Below are positions 1 through 8,901 of a DNA stretch of 64,000 nt, piece by piece (the stretch's first letter is position 1; the number at the start of each line of letters is the position of its first letter). The translations under genes and the position numbers were made by a program. The notes beneath the pieces were generated by a model. That model was not told where the DNA came from. It was given only the letters and a program-made list of their open reading frames with translations, and made no database searches. Source of the DNA: Desulforhopalus singaporensis (GTDB lineage: Bacteria > Desulfobacterota > Desulfobulbia > Desulfobulbales > Desulfocapsaceae); contig NZ_FNJI01000012.1 in assembly GCF_900104445.1 (NCBI RefSeq), positions 62,001 to 126,000 of the forward strand, read 5' to 3'.

Positions 1-142
1 AAGTGTTTGATCACCATCTTGAGCATTTCGAAACAATTCCCGGCAGCCGGGCAACCAGACGTCCGGGGAGTTGGAGAAGCCAGGATAATTACCCCTGTTT
101 CGCGGAAAATTTACCCGCCAAAAAAACCAGAAACAACCTGTC

Positions 143-607
143 ATGATAACAAAAAACTCCTGTCCCTGCGGCAGCACCAGAACATTTTCCGATTGTTGCG
201 CACCGATCCTGCAGGACCCGGCCCTGGCGTCAACTGCGGAAATGCTCATGCGATCGCGCTATACCGCGTTCGTCCAAAAAAATACCACCCATATCCTCGC
301 CACCTGGCACAGCCGACTCAGACCACCATCCGTCGACTTTGACCACAAGATAAAATGGACTGGCCTTGCCATTCACGAGGTAACCGGAGGAACCGCCAGC
401 GACATCACGGGCGTGGTTGAATTTACCGCGACATACATTGAAGGCGATCACCTCTGCCGTCTTACCGAACGAAGCGACTTTGAGAAAAAAGACGGCTTGT
501 GGTTCTACGCCGGGGGAAAAACAGAGCTGCATCGACAAAAGATTGCCCGCAACAGTTCCTGCCCCTGCGGATCAGGAAAAAAAGCCAAGAGATGCTGTCT
601 GTGCTGA
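143..607 (+). CDS. ychJ: YchJ-family SEC-C motif protein
   Basis: 154-residue protein bounded by two SEC-C zinc-binding motifs: CPCGS with a following CC pair near residues 7-19, and CPCGSGKKAKRCC at the C-terminus. Between them is the NTF2-like fold typical of YchJ, including the MLMRSRYTAF stretch. SEC-C motifs bind zinc and occur in SecA and many small proteins; the role of YchJ is not established. The ATG at 143 precedes the first CPCGS directly, but no strong ribosome binding site is visible. A frame opening at 7 overlaps it and looks spurious. The gene stands alone, convergent with coaBC. Confidence 0.85.
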   Translation: MITKNSCPCGSTRTFSDCCAPILQDPALASTAEMLMRSRYTAFVQKNTTHILATWHSRLRPPSVDFDHKIKWTGLAIHEVTGGTASDITGVVEFTATYIEGDHLCRLTERSDFEKKDGLWFYAGGKTELHRQKIARNSSCPCGSGKKAKRCCLC

Positions 608-652
608 CGGTAGTCGTTCACTGCTTTTAGGCCTCGTGCTGCACACCGCCTT

Positions 653-1867
653 TTATCGGTCTTTTAGCAGCGTGAGGATTCGGTCAAGAATAAGGTCGGC
701 GGTATGCAGCTTGGTGGTGTGTGGAAGCTGGGTATACCCCTGATTATCGAGGAGTACCACCTGGTTTGTATCGACTTCAAACCCGGTCTGGGGTTTGCTG
801 ATATCGTTGATGGCGATAAGATCGAGGTTCTTGGCGATAAGCTTTTTCTTTCCCTCCTCGTGAAGATTCCGGCTTTCCGCGGCAAATCCGACCAGGACCT
901 GGTCCGGGCTTTTCCGGGTGCCCAGGCTCTTCAGGATATCCGTGGTGGAAACCAGTCTTAAAGACGACTCGACACTACCCTTTTTCACCTTGTGCTCATA
1001 AACCTTTTCCGGTCTGTAATCGGCAACCGCCGCAGCCTTGATGATCACCTGGCTCTGTTGAGCCTGGGCCACGACCGCCTCGTACATTTCCTGGGCGCTC
1101 TGCACACTTATCTTTTTTACGCCCGGCGGAGTCTCAAGGGTTGTCGGACCGGAGACCAGAACCACCTCGGCACCTCTTCTGGCACCGCATCTGGCCAGGC
1201 AGTAACCCATTTTCCCCGATGACCGGTTGCTTAAAAACCTTGCCGGATCAATCGCTTCCCGGGTCGGACCTGCGGTGACCACCATACGGACACCACCAAA
1301 ATCCTGCGGAGCAAGACTCTGGGCGAGGATTTCCCTGGCATAGTCCCACTCAACCAGACGGCCTTGCCCTTCCTCCTTGCAGGCCATCGTACCGCAGTCC
1401 GGCTCAATGACCCGGTAGCCCATCTCCCGCAATTTCGCTATGTTGTTGCGGGTCGCCGGATGAGCGTACATGCGGCTGTTCATTGCCGGAAAGACCACCA
1501 CCGCGCAGCGTGCGGCAAGAACCGAGGTGGTCAGCAGGTTGTCGCAGATCCCTGCGGCCAGCTTGGCAATCGTGTTGGCGCTCGCCGGGGCTATGACCAA
1601 CAGGTCGGCTTCCCGGCCAAGGGAAATATGGTGCATGCTCTCAGCACTCCCCTGGGCAAACATATCACAGTGCACATCAAGGCCTGACAGCGCGGAAAAC
1701 GTGAGGGGAGTAATAAAACGCTTTGCCGCCTCCGTCATCACCACCGACACCTGCGCCTCTTCCTTTGCAAGATCGCTCACCCACCCTGCCACCTTGAAGG
1801 AGGCTATTGAGCCCGTAACCCCTATAACAATGTTTTTCCCGGCAAACAGTGATGCCATTGAAACCAC
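653..1867 (-). CDS. coaBC: Bifunctional phosphopantothenoylcysteine decarboxylase / phosphopantothenate-cysteine ligase
   Basis: 404-residue CoaBC, which makes 4'-phosphopantetheine from phosphopantothenate and cysteine in coenzyme A synthesis. The N-terminal flavoprotein half (about 1-185) starts with GVTGSIASFK, carries the ASANTIAKLAAG flavin segment and PAMNSRMY, the substrate-binding clamp of the decarboxylase. The C-terminal half (about 190-400) starts VVTAGPTREAIDPARFLSNR, the CoaB nucleotide-binding signature, with KAAAVADYRP and GFAAES further on. Length is normal. It is the last gene of a minus-strand run, 24 bases downstream of the sugar-phosphate transferase, with no visible terminator between them. 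Confidence 0.97.
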   Translation of the reverse strand: MVSMASLFAGKNIVIGVTGSIASFKVAGWVSDLAKEEAQVSVVMTEAAKRFITPLTFSALSGLDVHCDMFAQGSAESMHHISLGREADLLVIAPASANTIAKLAAGICDNLLTTSVLAARCAVVVFPAMNSRMYAHPATRNNIAKLREMGYRVIEPDCGTMACKEEGQGRLVEWDYAREILAQSLAPQDFGGVRMVVTAGPTREAIDPARFLSNRSSGKMGYCLARCGARRGAEVVLVSGPTTLETPPGVKKISVQSAQEMYEAVVAQAQQSQVIIKAAAVADYRPEKVYEHKVKKGSVESSLRLVSTTDILKSLGTRKSPDQVLVGFAAESRNLHEEGKKKLIAKNLDLIAINDISKPQTGFEVDTNQVVLLDNQGYTQLPHTTKLHTADLILDRILTLLKDR

Positions 1868-1891
1868 CTCGCAACCTGCACAATTTATAAA

Positions 1892-3301
1892 TTAATAAGC
1901 CCCGTTGCCCTTTACCATGCAATAGACCGTCTTGATTATTATCTTGATATCGGTCCACAGCGAATAGTTCAGAATATACCAGTCGTCCATCTGTACCCTC
2001 TCCCCGTAGTCTTCGACGTTGGACCTGCGTCCCACCTGCCAGGGACCGGTTATTCCCGGTTTCATCGAGCAGTATCTTCCGGCGCTCTCCTTGTAGTATC
2101 CGTTCAGTTCATTGTCGACAATGGGCCTTGCGCCGACGACACTCATGTCGCCGCGCAGGACATTGAGAAATTGCGGCAACTCGTCCAGGCTGGTCCTGCG
2201 CAGGATTTTGCCTATCCCAGTCACCCTCGGGTCGCTTTTCAGTTTATAGCTCTGTTGCCATTCCCGGCGCATCTCTTCATCGGTTGCCAGGATCTTCTGC
2301 AGCTCCCTGTCGGCACCGACACGCATGGTTCTGAACTTCAGGCAGTTAAATTTTTTTCCGGCGGCGGTTATTCTCTGGTGTTTGTAGAAAACGGGTCCGC
2401 CATCGCTTAGTTTCACCAGCAGGGCGATGACAAGGGTCACCGGCAGGGTTGCAACCAGCGCCATCAGTGAAAATACCACGTCGAAGCTTCTCTTCCATTC
2501 GGTATTGGGGTTGAAATTGAGGATCAGCATACTTCCCAGCGACTGGATTTCGGCGTGGTGCAGGCCGTAGAGATACAGATCCGGGATCAGGAAGATTCTG
2601 GCGCCAAGGGATCTGCACTCGCGAAGAATTTTAAAAATCTTCTTCTCAGCTCTCATCGGCAGTGCGATGTAGATATAATCTATCTCGTGAACCTTGAGAT
2701 ATTCATTGATCGAACCGATGTTACCGAGCAGCGGTTTTCCCTCTACTTCGGTGATGATATGCTCGTCCACCTTGTCATCGAAAAAACCCATCACCTTTAT
2801 TCCGGCCCACGGCATGGTCTCGACTTCTCTGACCAGATTGACCCCAAGTTCCCCGGCACCGACCACGATCGCCCGGCGGACGTTCTTTCCTTTGCTCCGT
2901 AACAGCCGCAAAATCTTGCGGGCACCTATATGCAGCAAAAAGATGAGTATCGGGGTGGTGATCGACCAAACGAGGATGACCAGCCTGGAATAGGCAACCG
3001 ATATTTTAAAGATGAAGAAATAAAAGAGCAGCAGTCCGATCACCGTCCCCCACGCCTTCAAGATGACGAGGAATTCGCGAAAGAACTTCCACCCCCTCCA
3101 TGAACGATACAACTGAAAAGACTGAAAACTGACAAAGGTGAGTACGAAAGTGATAACCACAAGCCTGGTATAGTACTCATTCCATGGTACCCTGTACCAT
3201 ACCACAACGGTCCACAGATAGCCGATACAGAGAAAGCAGTCGAAAAGATGAAGCAGTCTTGCCATAAGAGAGCTCTGCTCTCTTAGATTCATCGATAACA
3301 T
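1892..3301 (-). CDS. Polyprenyl-phosphate sugar-1-phosphate transferase (exopolysaccharide initiating enzyme)
   Basis: 469-residue integral membrane enzyme of the WbaP/WcaJ family. It transfers a sugar 1-phosphate from a UDP-sugar to undecaprenyl phosphate, the first step of O-antigen or exopolysaccharide repeat synthesis. Four to five N-terminal membrane helices (about 10-125) lead to a cytoplasmic CoA-binding-like Rossmann segment (RRAIVVGAGELGVNLVREVE). The catalytic C-terminal domain starts KRSFDVVFSLMALV and contains PVFYKHQR, LKFRTM, TSLDELPQFLNVL and GITGPWQV, all family hallmarks. The sugar cannot be told from sequence. It is co-directional with four glycosyltransferases, so it likely starts the glycan they extend. 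The start has no clear ribosome binding site. Confidence 0.92.
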   Translation of the reverse strand: MLSMNLREQSSLMARLLHLFDCFLCIGYLWTVVVWYRVPWNEYYTRLVVITFVLTFVSFQSFQLYRSWRGWKFFREFLVILKAWGTVIGLLLFYFFIFKISVAYSRLVILVWSITTPILIFLLHIGARKILRLLRSKGKNVRRAIVVGAGELGVNLVREVETMPWAGIKVMGFFDDKVDEHIITEVEGKPLLGNIGSINEYLKVHEIDYIYIALPMRAEKKIFKILRECRSLGARIFLIPDLYLYGLHHAEIQSLGSMLILNFNPNTEWKRSFDVVFSLMALVATLPVTLVIALLVKLSDGGPVFYKHQRITAAGKKFNCLKFRTMRVGADRELQKILATDEEMRREWQQSYKLKSDPRVTGIGKILRRTSLDELPQFLNVLRGDMSVVGARPIVDNELNGYYKESAGRYCSMKPGITGPWQVGRRSNVEDYGERVQMDDWYILNYSLWTDIKIIIKTVYCMVKGNGAY

Positions 3302-3364
3302 AATATTCAGACACTGTCTTTTTTACAGTGATGCAAACCCAAAAATATATAGAAAAGAAGTATG

Positions 3365-4333
3365 CTACACCCTTCTGTTTCGTCCTTTTTCCCACCACGC
3401 CCTGTTCATGCTCAGCTGCGGCCGCAGCCATGGGGGAAGTCTCCGGTGGTGCCTGCCGAGCTTATAGCCCATCAACTTGGAGCAGTTGCGGCAAAGCCAG
3501 TCGCCCAGAAGCAGGTAGTGGTTGCCGCTGAAGATTTCAGCCAGAGCCGACCTGACATACCGGTCGCCCTCTTTTTCCGCCCGGCCGAATGTATCCGGCA
3601 GCCACTTCTGCTCGCTGTGCAGTACCCCTATGTCAAAAGATCTCCTGAACTCCTCGGCCAGACTGTAATTGTGACTGTGATACACTGCGGCATCAGCCCG
3701 ATACGACACGCAATAGCCACTCAGCAGCAGTCTTCCAAGAGTACAGGTATCCTCGCCAAAAATCAAACCGTTCTTAAAATAGTCCACCTCCGCAAGACAC
3801 TCTTTTTTGTAGGCGGCAAAAGAATTTGAGATAAAAGCGGTTTTCAACCCATAGCTTTTTCTGTCATCAAAGCACCGGACATAAGAGTTTTCGGGATAGT
3901 TGAACCTTCTGAGATGCGCCGCTGCAAAGGTTGCGTCTCTTGCAGGCAACTGTCTGCCGAAACAGCAGGCAATTTTGGGATCGTTCATCAAGGGGACAAG
4001 GATGTTGCGCAGCGAATCGTCGGTTGCCAGAATCGCATCCTGGGTGAGAAACACCACCATTTTGCCCTTTGCCCTTTTGACTAAAAAACTCCTGGTGCCG
4101 CCGTGGTCAAACTTTTCCCTGGCGATGGTGACAAAGGTCGCCTGGTGGTGTCTGCAGATCTTTTCAGTGTCGTCATCGGAGCTTGAGTCACACACCAGTA
4201 TCTCCCGTGGCCGGACACTCTGCATTTTCAGAGCCTGAAAAAAATCTGGCAGTGTTTTTCCACCATTGAGTGTGGGGACCACCACGGTCACGTCCCATTG
4301 CCCATCGGTTGGCTGGCTGATCGAAGACGACAC
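3365..4333 (-). CDS. Family 2 glycosyltransferase, rhamnosyltransferase-like
   Basis: 322 residues with a GT-A fold. The N-terminal VTVVVPTLNGGKTLPDFFQAL and CDSSSDDDT are the nucleotide-sugar binding start of family 2. FLTQDAI occupies the place of the DxD metal motif, a substitution common in rhamnosyltransferase-like members, and GEDTCTLGRLLLSGY resembles the ED acceptor/catalytic motif. No convincing membrane helix, so probably cytoplasmic. It lies between the initiating transferase and three more glycosyltransferases on the same strand. Donor and acceptor are unknown; rhamnose is a guess from motif resemblance. Confidence 0.85.
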   Translation of the reverse strand: MSSSISQPTDGQWDVTVVVPTLNGGKTLPDFFQALKMQSVRPREILVCDSSSDDDTEKICRHHQATFVTIAREKFDHGGTRSFLVKRAKGKMVVFLTQDAILATDDSLRNILVPLMNDPKIACCFGRQLPARDATFAAAHLRRFNYPENSYVRCFDDRKSYGLKTAFISNSFAAYKKECLAEVDYFKNGLIFGEDTCTLGRLLLSGYCVSYRADAAVYHSHNYSLAEEFRRSFDIGVLHSEQKWLPDTFGRAEKEGDRYVRSALAEIFSGNHYLLLGDWLCRNCSKLMGYKLGRHHRRLPPWLRPQLSMNRAWWEKGRNRRV

Positions 4334-4370
4334 TTTTTCCCTGTTAAACCTGTTGTAAAAAAGAGACGGA

Positions 4371-5222
4371 CTACAGTCTAAAGAAGCGGACCAGTCCGTA
4401 TTTCACACCTGCCCATAATATATAGGGCGACAGATGTTTGCGGTAGAGCAGTATCTCATTTTTCGCCGACATAAGCCTTAGTGAAAAATTCACCTCTTTT
4501 CTCCTCTTCTGCCAGCCGCGACAGTGAAAAGCAATCAGTTCCGGGTTATAAAGAAGTTTCCAGCCGTTCTTTCTCAGCCTTATGCTCAGCTCGATATCTT
4601 CCTTATAGAGAAAAAAATCTTCATCAAAAAACTTTTCCCCCGTTTTTTTTATGCATGCCCCGCGACAGCAGAAAAGCGCTCCGCACACCGCAGGCACTGC
4701 TTCGCAGCCGTCGTATTGTCCCTGATCCTCCTCCCCCTGGCCCCGGTCGTACCACCTGCCGTACCATGCTCGAAATACACCGGTGGAGTCGATTTTGCCA
4801 GTACCCCGCCGCTCTTTGAAATCAAACCCGAGCAACTTGCCGGAAATGACCCCTACGCTAGCGTCACCACCACACTGGTCGACAACAAGCGACAGCCAGT
4901 TTTCACTGATAAAGGTATCCGGGTTCATGAACAGGACCAGATCGTCATCGGCCAACCCGCCAAGATCGAGTTCGGCCAGGCCGCGGTTGTTTCCGGCCCC
5001 AAAACCGATATTATCCGTTTTGATAACGCGAACGGGAAACCGGTATCGCATATCGGCGGCGACATCTACATACGCGGCGTCTTCCGACCCGCAGTCGACC
5101 ACGATTACGTCGGTGACCGCGACCGCGGCCCCGTTGAGGTAACCAAGACAGGCGGGCAGCAGTTCACCCGAGTTGTGGGTTACGACGATGACATAAATCT
5201 TTTTTGTCATGGATACGACCAA
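4371..5222 (-). CDS. Family 2 glycosyltransferase
   Basis: 283 residues, GT-A fold. IYVIVVTHNSGELLPACLGY begins the domain, VVDCGSED is the first nucleotide-binding acidic motif, FMNPDTFIS replaces a strict DxD, and DEDFFLYKEDIELSIRLRKNGW is the ED motif with the helix after it. The C-terminal 50 residues are basic and aromatic, suggesting a membrane-associated tail. Organisation and length resemble rhamnosyl- and related transferases of O-antigen clusters. It sits in the minus-strand polysaccharide block; its sugar specificity cannot be read from sequence. Confidence 0.88.
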   Translation of the reverse strand: MVVSMTKKIYVIVVTHNSGELLPACLGYLNGAAVAVTDVIVVDCGSEDAAYVDVAADMRYRFPVRVIKTDNIGFGAGNNRGLAELDLGGLADDDLVLFMNPDTFISENWLSLVVDQCGGDASVGVISGKLLGFDFKERRGTGKIDSTGVFRAWYGRWYDRGQGEEDQGQYDGCEAVPAVCGALFCCRGACIKKTGEKFFDEDFFLYKEDIELSIRLRKNGWKLLYNPELIAFHCRGWQKRRKEVNFSLRLMSAKNEILLYRKHLSPYILWAGVKYGLVRFFRL

Positions 5223-5254
5223 TAAATTCTTCCGGGCGACCTTTTTTCACACCG

Positions 5255-6295
5255 TTACAAAAAGATCCTGCTATACAGGTCAAGCAGCAGGTTTCCCTGT
5301 CCCTTGCTTTTTCTTCGCGACCTTATGGAATCGATCGCGTCCCGCTCCGCCCGGCGGATCTTACCGGCCATCTCCTTCATCCTGACACGCTTCAGCCCTC
5401 TGTTGGCTGCCCTGTTTTTTCGATATGAAGCCGGGAACATGCCAATTCCCTGGACCAGACCTTTTACGTAGGGGCCGATCATCCCCTTTTTCACACAGAA
5501 GAGCAGCCAGGCCACCTGGTACACCGCTATGGCCGGCAAAAATCTTGCCGCCAGGTATAGCGGATAATTTTTCACCAGGAGGATGATGTTGTTTCGCGTC
5601 GAAAGACGTATGGTCACGGAATTGATCTTCGATCCTGAGGTTGCACTGCCGATATGATAGACCTTCGCTTTGCTCAGGTACATGCATTTAAGTCCGAGCT
5701 TGCAGGCACGCAGGTTGAGGTCCACGTCTTCGAGGTATGCAAAAAAATCCTGATCGAACAGTCCTGTCCGTTCAAAGAAAGCGCTGCTGTACATTGCCGC
5801 ACCGCCGCAGGCGCCGAACACCTCCCGATCCTGTTGATACCTGTCACAGTCCCGCTCAAGGGTTCCCAGACGATACCCTACGCCCGCTCGCAGGTATGCG
5901 TCCCCAGCCCCGTCAAGCAGCTCGCGGTGATGGAAGTTAATCATCTTCAGCGCGAAAAACTGATACTCGGGGTAACGCTTAATCCCTGCAACAAGGTTTT
6001 CAACACAATCCGGCTCAACCTCCATGTCGTTGTTCAGCAGCAGGATCCAGGGGGCATCGGTCTGCCGAATCCCCTTGTTAACGGCAACACTGAACCCGCT
6101 GTTGTAGGAAAAACGGATCAGCTTAACCCAGGGAAACTCTTTTGCAACCATGGCAACGGATCCATCCTCGGAACCGTTGTCGACCACGGTTACGGAAAAA
6201 TCGGTAAAGCTCTGGCTGCCGAGCGAACGAAGACAGTGTTCCAGCATCTCAGCCCCGTTCCAGTTCGGGATTACAACCTCCAGCAACGTTGACAT
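5255..6295 (-). CDS. Family 2 glycosyltransferase
   Basis: 346 residues. VVIPNWNGAEMLEHCLRSL and VVDNGSEDGS open a GT-A domain, LLLNNDMEVEP carries the NDM form of the metal site, and FDQDFFAYLEDVDLNLR is the ED motif. A basic C-terminal stretch of about 80 residues follows a hydrophobic segment (about 240-275), so the protein is probably membrane-attached. Its start codon shares a base with the stop of the upstream gene (TGATG), implying translational coupling. It probably adds one sugar to the lipid-linked glycan. Confidence 0.9.
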   Translation of the reverse strand: MSTLLEVVIPNWNGAEMLEHCLRSLGSQSFTDFSVTVVDNGSEDGSVAMVAKEFPWVKLIRFSYNSGFSVAVNKGIRQTDAPWILLLNNDMEVEPDCVENLVAGIKRYPEYQFFALKMINFHHRELLDGAGDAYLRAGVGYRLGTLERDCDRYQQDREVFGACGGAAMYSSAFFERTGLFDQDFFAYLEDVDLNLRACKLGLKCMYLSKAKVYHIGSATSGSKINSVTIRLSTRNNIILLVKNYPLYLAARFLPAIAVYQVAWLLFCVKKGMIGPYVKGLVQGIGMFPASYRKNRAANRGLKRVRMKEMAGKIRRAERDAIDSIRSRRKSKGQGNLLLDLYSRIFL

Positions 6296-7281
6296 CAGCA
6301 GACTTCTTTCACGCTTTGGCTGCTGTTTTCGGCGTGTTCATTTTTCCGGTAGACTTTTTTGACGAAATAGACAGGTTTCTGCTGGGATTCATGGTAGGTC
6401 CTGGCCTGCAGCTCAGCAATCAGCCCAAGCGATACAAACTGGATACCGATAAACATTAGCAGTACCGCCAAAAACAGCAGCGGCCTGTCGGAAAGAGGGA
6501 CCCCCATAAACTGACGCTGAAAGGTCATGATCAGGGCTATAAGAAACCCGAGGCCACCGGAAACAACGCCCATCAGTCCAAAAATCTGAATCGGCCTCGT
6601 TGCATAGCTGAGCAGGAACTTCACCGTGAGCAGGTCCAGGATAACGCGTATTGTTCTTGAAATCCCGTATTTCGAGGTGCCGAATCTGCGCGGTCGGTGA
6701 TTCACCTTCACCTCGGTAAAATCAATCCCCATCCCGCTTGCTATGGCGGGAATAAACCGGTGCATTTCGCCATACAGCTTCACATTTTTTATGACCTCCT
6801 TGCGGAAGGCCTTGAGAGTGCAGCCGTAGTCGTGAAGACGTACCCCGGTCGTTTTGGAAATGATTTTATTGGCGATTATGGAAGGCAGCCGCCTGCTGAC
6901 AAACTTGTCCTTCCGATCAAAACGCCACCCGGTCACCACGTCGTTTCCTTCATCGATCTTTTCAAGCAGCATTGGGATATCGTGCGGGTCGTTCTGCAGG
7001 TCGGCGTCCATGGTAATGATCACATCGCCGCTGGCGTAATCGAAACCGGCCGCCATGGCCGCGGTCTGGCCGAAATTTTTCCTGAAATTGACCACCACCA
7101 CCTTCTCGTCCTTTTCCTGGATTTCACGCAGCAGCGCAAGGCTTTTATCACTACTTCCGTCGTCTATGAACAAAAGTTCATAGTCGTGATCCATGTCACC
7201 AAAAACTTCATCAAGCTCCCGGTAGAGAAGAGGAATATTATCTTCTTCATTGAGAAGCGGTATAACAACTGAGATTAACAA
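6295..7281 (-). CDS. Polyprenyl-phosphate glycosyltransferase, DPM1/ArnC/GtrB-like
   Basis: 328 residues. The N-terminal GT2 domain has SVVIPLLNEEDNIPLLY, FIDDGSSD and ITMDADLQNDP (DAD metal motif), typical of enzymes that load a sugar onto undecaprenyl or dolichyl phosphate. Two C-terminal membrane helices (about 235-260 and 265-295) match the GtrB/ArnC architecture. Such enzymes usually supply a lipid-linked single sugar to a periplasmic transferase. The adjacent flippase-like gene fits that scheme (inference). The donor sugar is unknown. Confidence 0.9.
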   Translation of the reverse strand: MLISVVIPLLNEEDNIPLLYRELDEVFGDMDHDYELLFIDDGSSDKSLALLREIQEKDEKVVVVNFRKNFGQTAAMAAGFDYASGDVIITMDADLQNDPHDIPMLLEKIDEGNDVVTGWRFDRKDKFVSRRLPSIIANKIISKTTGVRLHDYGCTLKAFRKEVIKNVKLYGEMHRFIPAIASGMGIDFTEVKVNHRPRRFGTSKYGISRTIRVILDLLTVKFLLSYATRPIQIFGLMGVVSGGLGFLIALIMTFQRQFMGVPLSDRPLLFLAVLLMFIGIQFVSLGLIAELQARTYHESQQKPVYFVKKVYRKNEHAENSSQSVKEVC

Positions 7282-7335
7282 AATGGTCTCTCCGTATAAT
7301 GGGTTATGTGTGCTGGATCCGCCAGAGAGAATCTG

Positions 7336-8406
7336 TCAGATTCCAAATGTTTTTTTCAGTTCCAGCCGGTTTTTTTGTTTATATACCAGATAGGTACCAT
7401 AACCAGCAACTCCAACGGCAAGCATCTTCAATCTGAGCAGCAGCCCCATGGCGAAAGCCTCCGCTCCGCCCACCCCTACCAGGAAAAAATAGAAGACAAA
7501 AACTGATTCAAAATATCCGAGGTTGCCAAGCAGGGTGACCGGGATATGGGCGACCAGCATGATTGCCGGGACAATAGCGCATATTTTTATAAAATCAACG
7601 TGTACGCCAAACGCGAGAAAACAAACATATACGTTCACCCATGTCAACGCATAAAAAAGCAGGGTGAGGCCGATAAGCCGGTTCACAAACGATCTGTCAG
7701 TCTTGACCGCTTCAACCGCAATCTGCATCTCCTCCCTCAGTCTTTTCAGCCGCGCAATGACGACAGTGTAGATTTTTTCAAGGCCAAGGCCGATCCTTTC
7801 AACAACACCAAGGCCGGTCTTTCTGCCAATCCACTTACACAGGCCGAGAATATTTTCAACCACGAGGTTGGGCAGGTAGAAAGGTCTCTTGGCACGCCAG
7901 ACCCAGATGGTGATGAAGGCAAACCCGACACTGCACAAGGCCGGCACAAAAATATAAGGATTTTTGTACAGGTACGGCTGGGCCAGGGGAGCTACCGTAA
8001 CAAACATAAAGAGAAAGAAGATGCCGGAAAACCTTTCAACGAACACGCTAACTGCTGCATAGGACTGATTTTCGATGAGTTTTCCGGCGTAATAGGACCG
8101 GACCACGTCCCCGCCGACGGTCGACGGCAGTATATTGGAGAAAAAATAGCCGATCAGATAAATTTTAAAAAGCTGACAAAAACCTATATCGGGCTTTTTC
8201 AACGCAAGCACCAGTCGCCATTTGACACAACTGGCCGCCACCATTATCAGGGTCACCGCAAAGCTTACCACGAAAAAGAACCAGTCGACCTGTTGAAAAA
8301 TTTCCACCAGTTCGTTTTTTTTTACAAACGAGAGAAGAACCGAGAAAAAAGCCAGGCTGAGCACGACTTTTATCAACATTTTAAAAGGCTTGGCAAATTT
8401 TCTCAT
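7336..8406 (-). CDS. Flippase-like / lysylphosphatidylglycerol synthase transmembrane family protein
   Basis: 356 residues, almost entirely hydrophobic with about eight predicted helices. It contains VGGDVVRSYYAGKL, the conserved signature of the UPF0104 family that includes the membrane half of MprF and many glycan-cluster proteins (AglD-like). In MprF this half flips a modified lipid; in polysaccharide clusters the family is presumed to move or tether lipid-linked substrates. It immediately precedes the polyprenyl-phosphate glycosyltransferase on the same strand. The ribosome binding site AGGTAGGG is visible upstream of ATG 8406. The transport role is inferred. Confidence 0.85.
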   Translation of the reverse strand: MRKFAKPFKMLIKVVLSLAFFSVLLSFVKKNELVEIFQQVDWFFFVVSFAVTLIMVAASCVKWRLVLALKKPDIGFCQLFKIYLIGYFFSNILPSTVGGDVVRSYYAGKLIENQSYAAVSVFVERFSGIFFLFMFVTVAPLAQPYLYKNPYIFVPALCSVGFAFITIWVWRAKRPFYLPNLVVENILGLCKWIGRKTGLGVVERIGLGLEKIYTVVIARLKRLREEMQIAVEAVKTDRSFVNRLIGLTLLFYALTWVNVYVCFLAFGVHVDFIKICAIVPAIMLVAHIPVTLLGNLGYFESVFVFYFFLVGVGGAEAFAMGLLLRLKMLAVGVAGYGTYLVYKQKNRLELKKTFGI

Positions 8407-8462
8407 AACAAGTTCCCTACCTGTTTCCGATCAACACCGATCGCTTTTTGCAGGTTGCGACC

Positions 8463-8519
8463 AGTGGTCCCTTCTGCTGCATCATTTTGCCAGCAACGAT
8501 TGCAGAGACCACTTTTTTT
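8463..8519 (+). terminator. Hairpin with T-run, no upstream plus-strand gene
   Basis: AGTGGTC at 8463-8469 pairs with GACCACT at 8507-8513. Just inside, TCTGC pairs with GCAGA, and a T-run follows at 8513-8519. This looks like an intrinsic terminator reading rightward, yet no plus-strand gene precedes it. It may end a small RNA or antisense transcript, or be chance. Confidence 0.35.
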
Positions 8520-8851
8520 CACTAAAAAAGGCGGCAACCGACCCGACAAGGCCGATTCATCCGCACAGATACCAGCTGTACTGCCCTTTGCCCAGTATAA
8601 CTTCTCCCTCACCGGACAGAACCAGAGTCATTTTCCTTACAGGTTCCCACTCTCATCTGGTCGCAATCTCCATCAACGCGGCACCATCACTTCCAAACTT
8701 TGGCACCATGTTCATGTCTTTTACTATTCACAACAGGGCGGGTATTCCGCCACGGGGTGTACCAGGAGCCAGGGAGTGGGTTTTTCCTTGGGCTCTGTTT
8801 CTCCAGGCGGGGTGATATTGGAAAAATCGGAGCCAGACCACGGGCTGCGGC

Positions 8852-8893
8852 AAAAATTTCCCGCTGCAACAACTACGCCAGGTGCAGCGGGAA
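8852..8893 (-). terminator. Intrinsic terminator downstream of fabD
   Basis: TTCCCGCTGCA (8858-8868) and TGCAGCGGGAA (8883-8893) form a perfect 11-base-pair stem with a 14-base loop. On the minus strand a short T-rich tract follows. It begins a few bases after the fabD stop codon, which separates fabD transcription from the polysaccharide genes. Confidence 0.75.
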
Positions 8894-8901
8894 CGGCTTA
8901 T

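Larger units (their letters stand above)
8407..8901. other. 495-base non-coding stretch between fabD and the polysaccharide block
   Basis: No convincing gene on either strand. The fabD terminator hairpin occupies the right end. On the minus strand two tiny frames starting MNMVPKFGSDGAAL and MTLVLSGEGEVIL (20 and 24 codons) are interrupted by stops. They could be peptides or decayed coding sequence, but I cannot assign them. A plus-strand hairpin with a T-run is listed separately. The stretch probably holds the promoter of the flippase and glycosyltransferase block, though I could not pick clear -35/-10 boxes. Confidence 0.5.

Noticed and set aside
7-342. 111-codon frame at the left edge
   Set aside because: Overlaps the YchJ-like gene in another frame and shows no domain.
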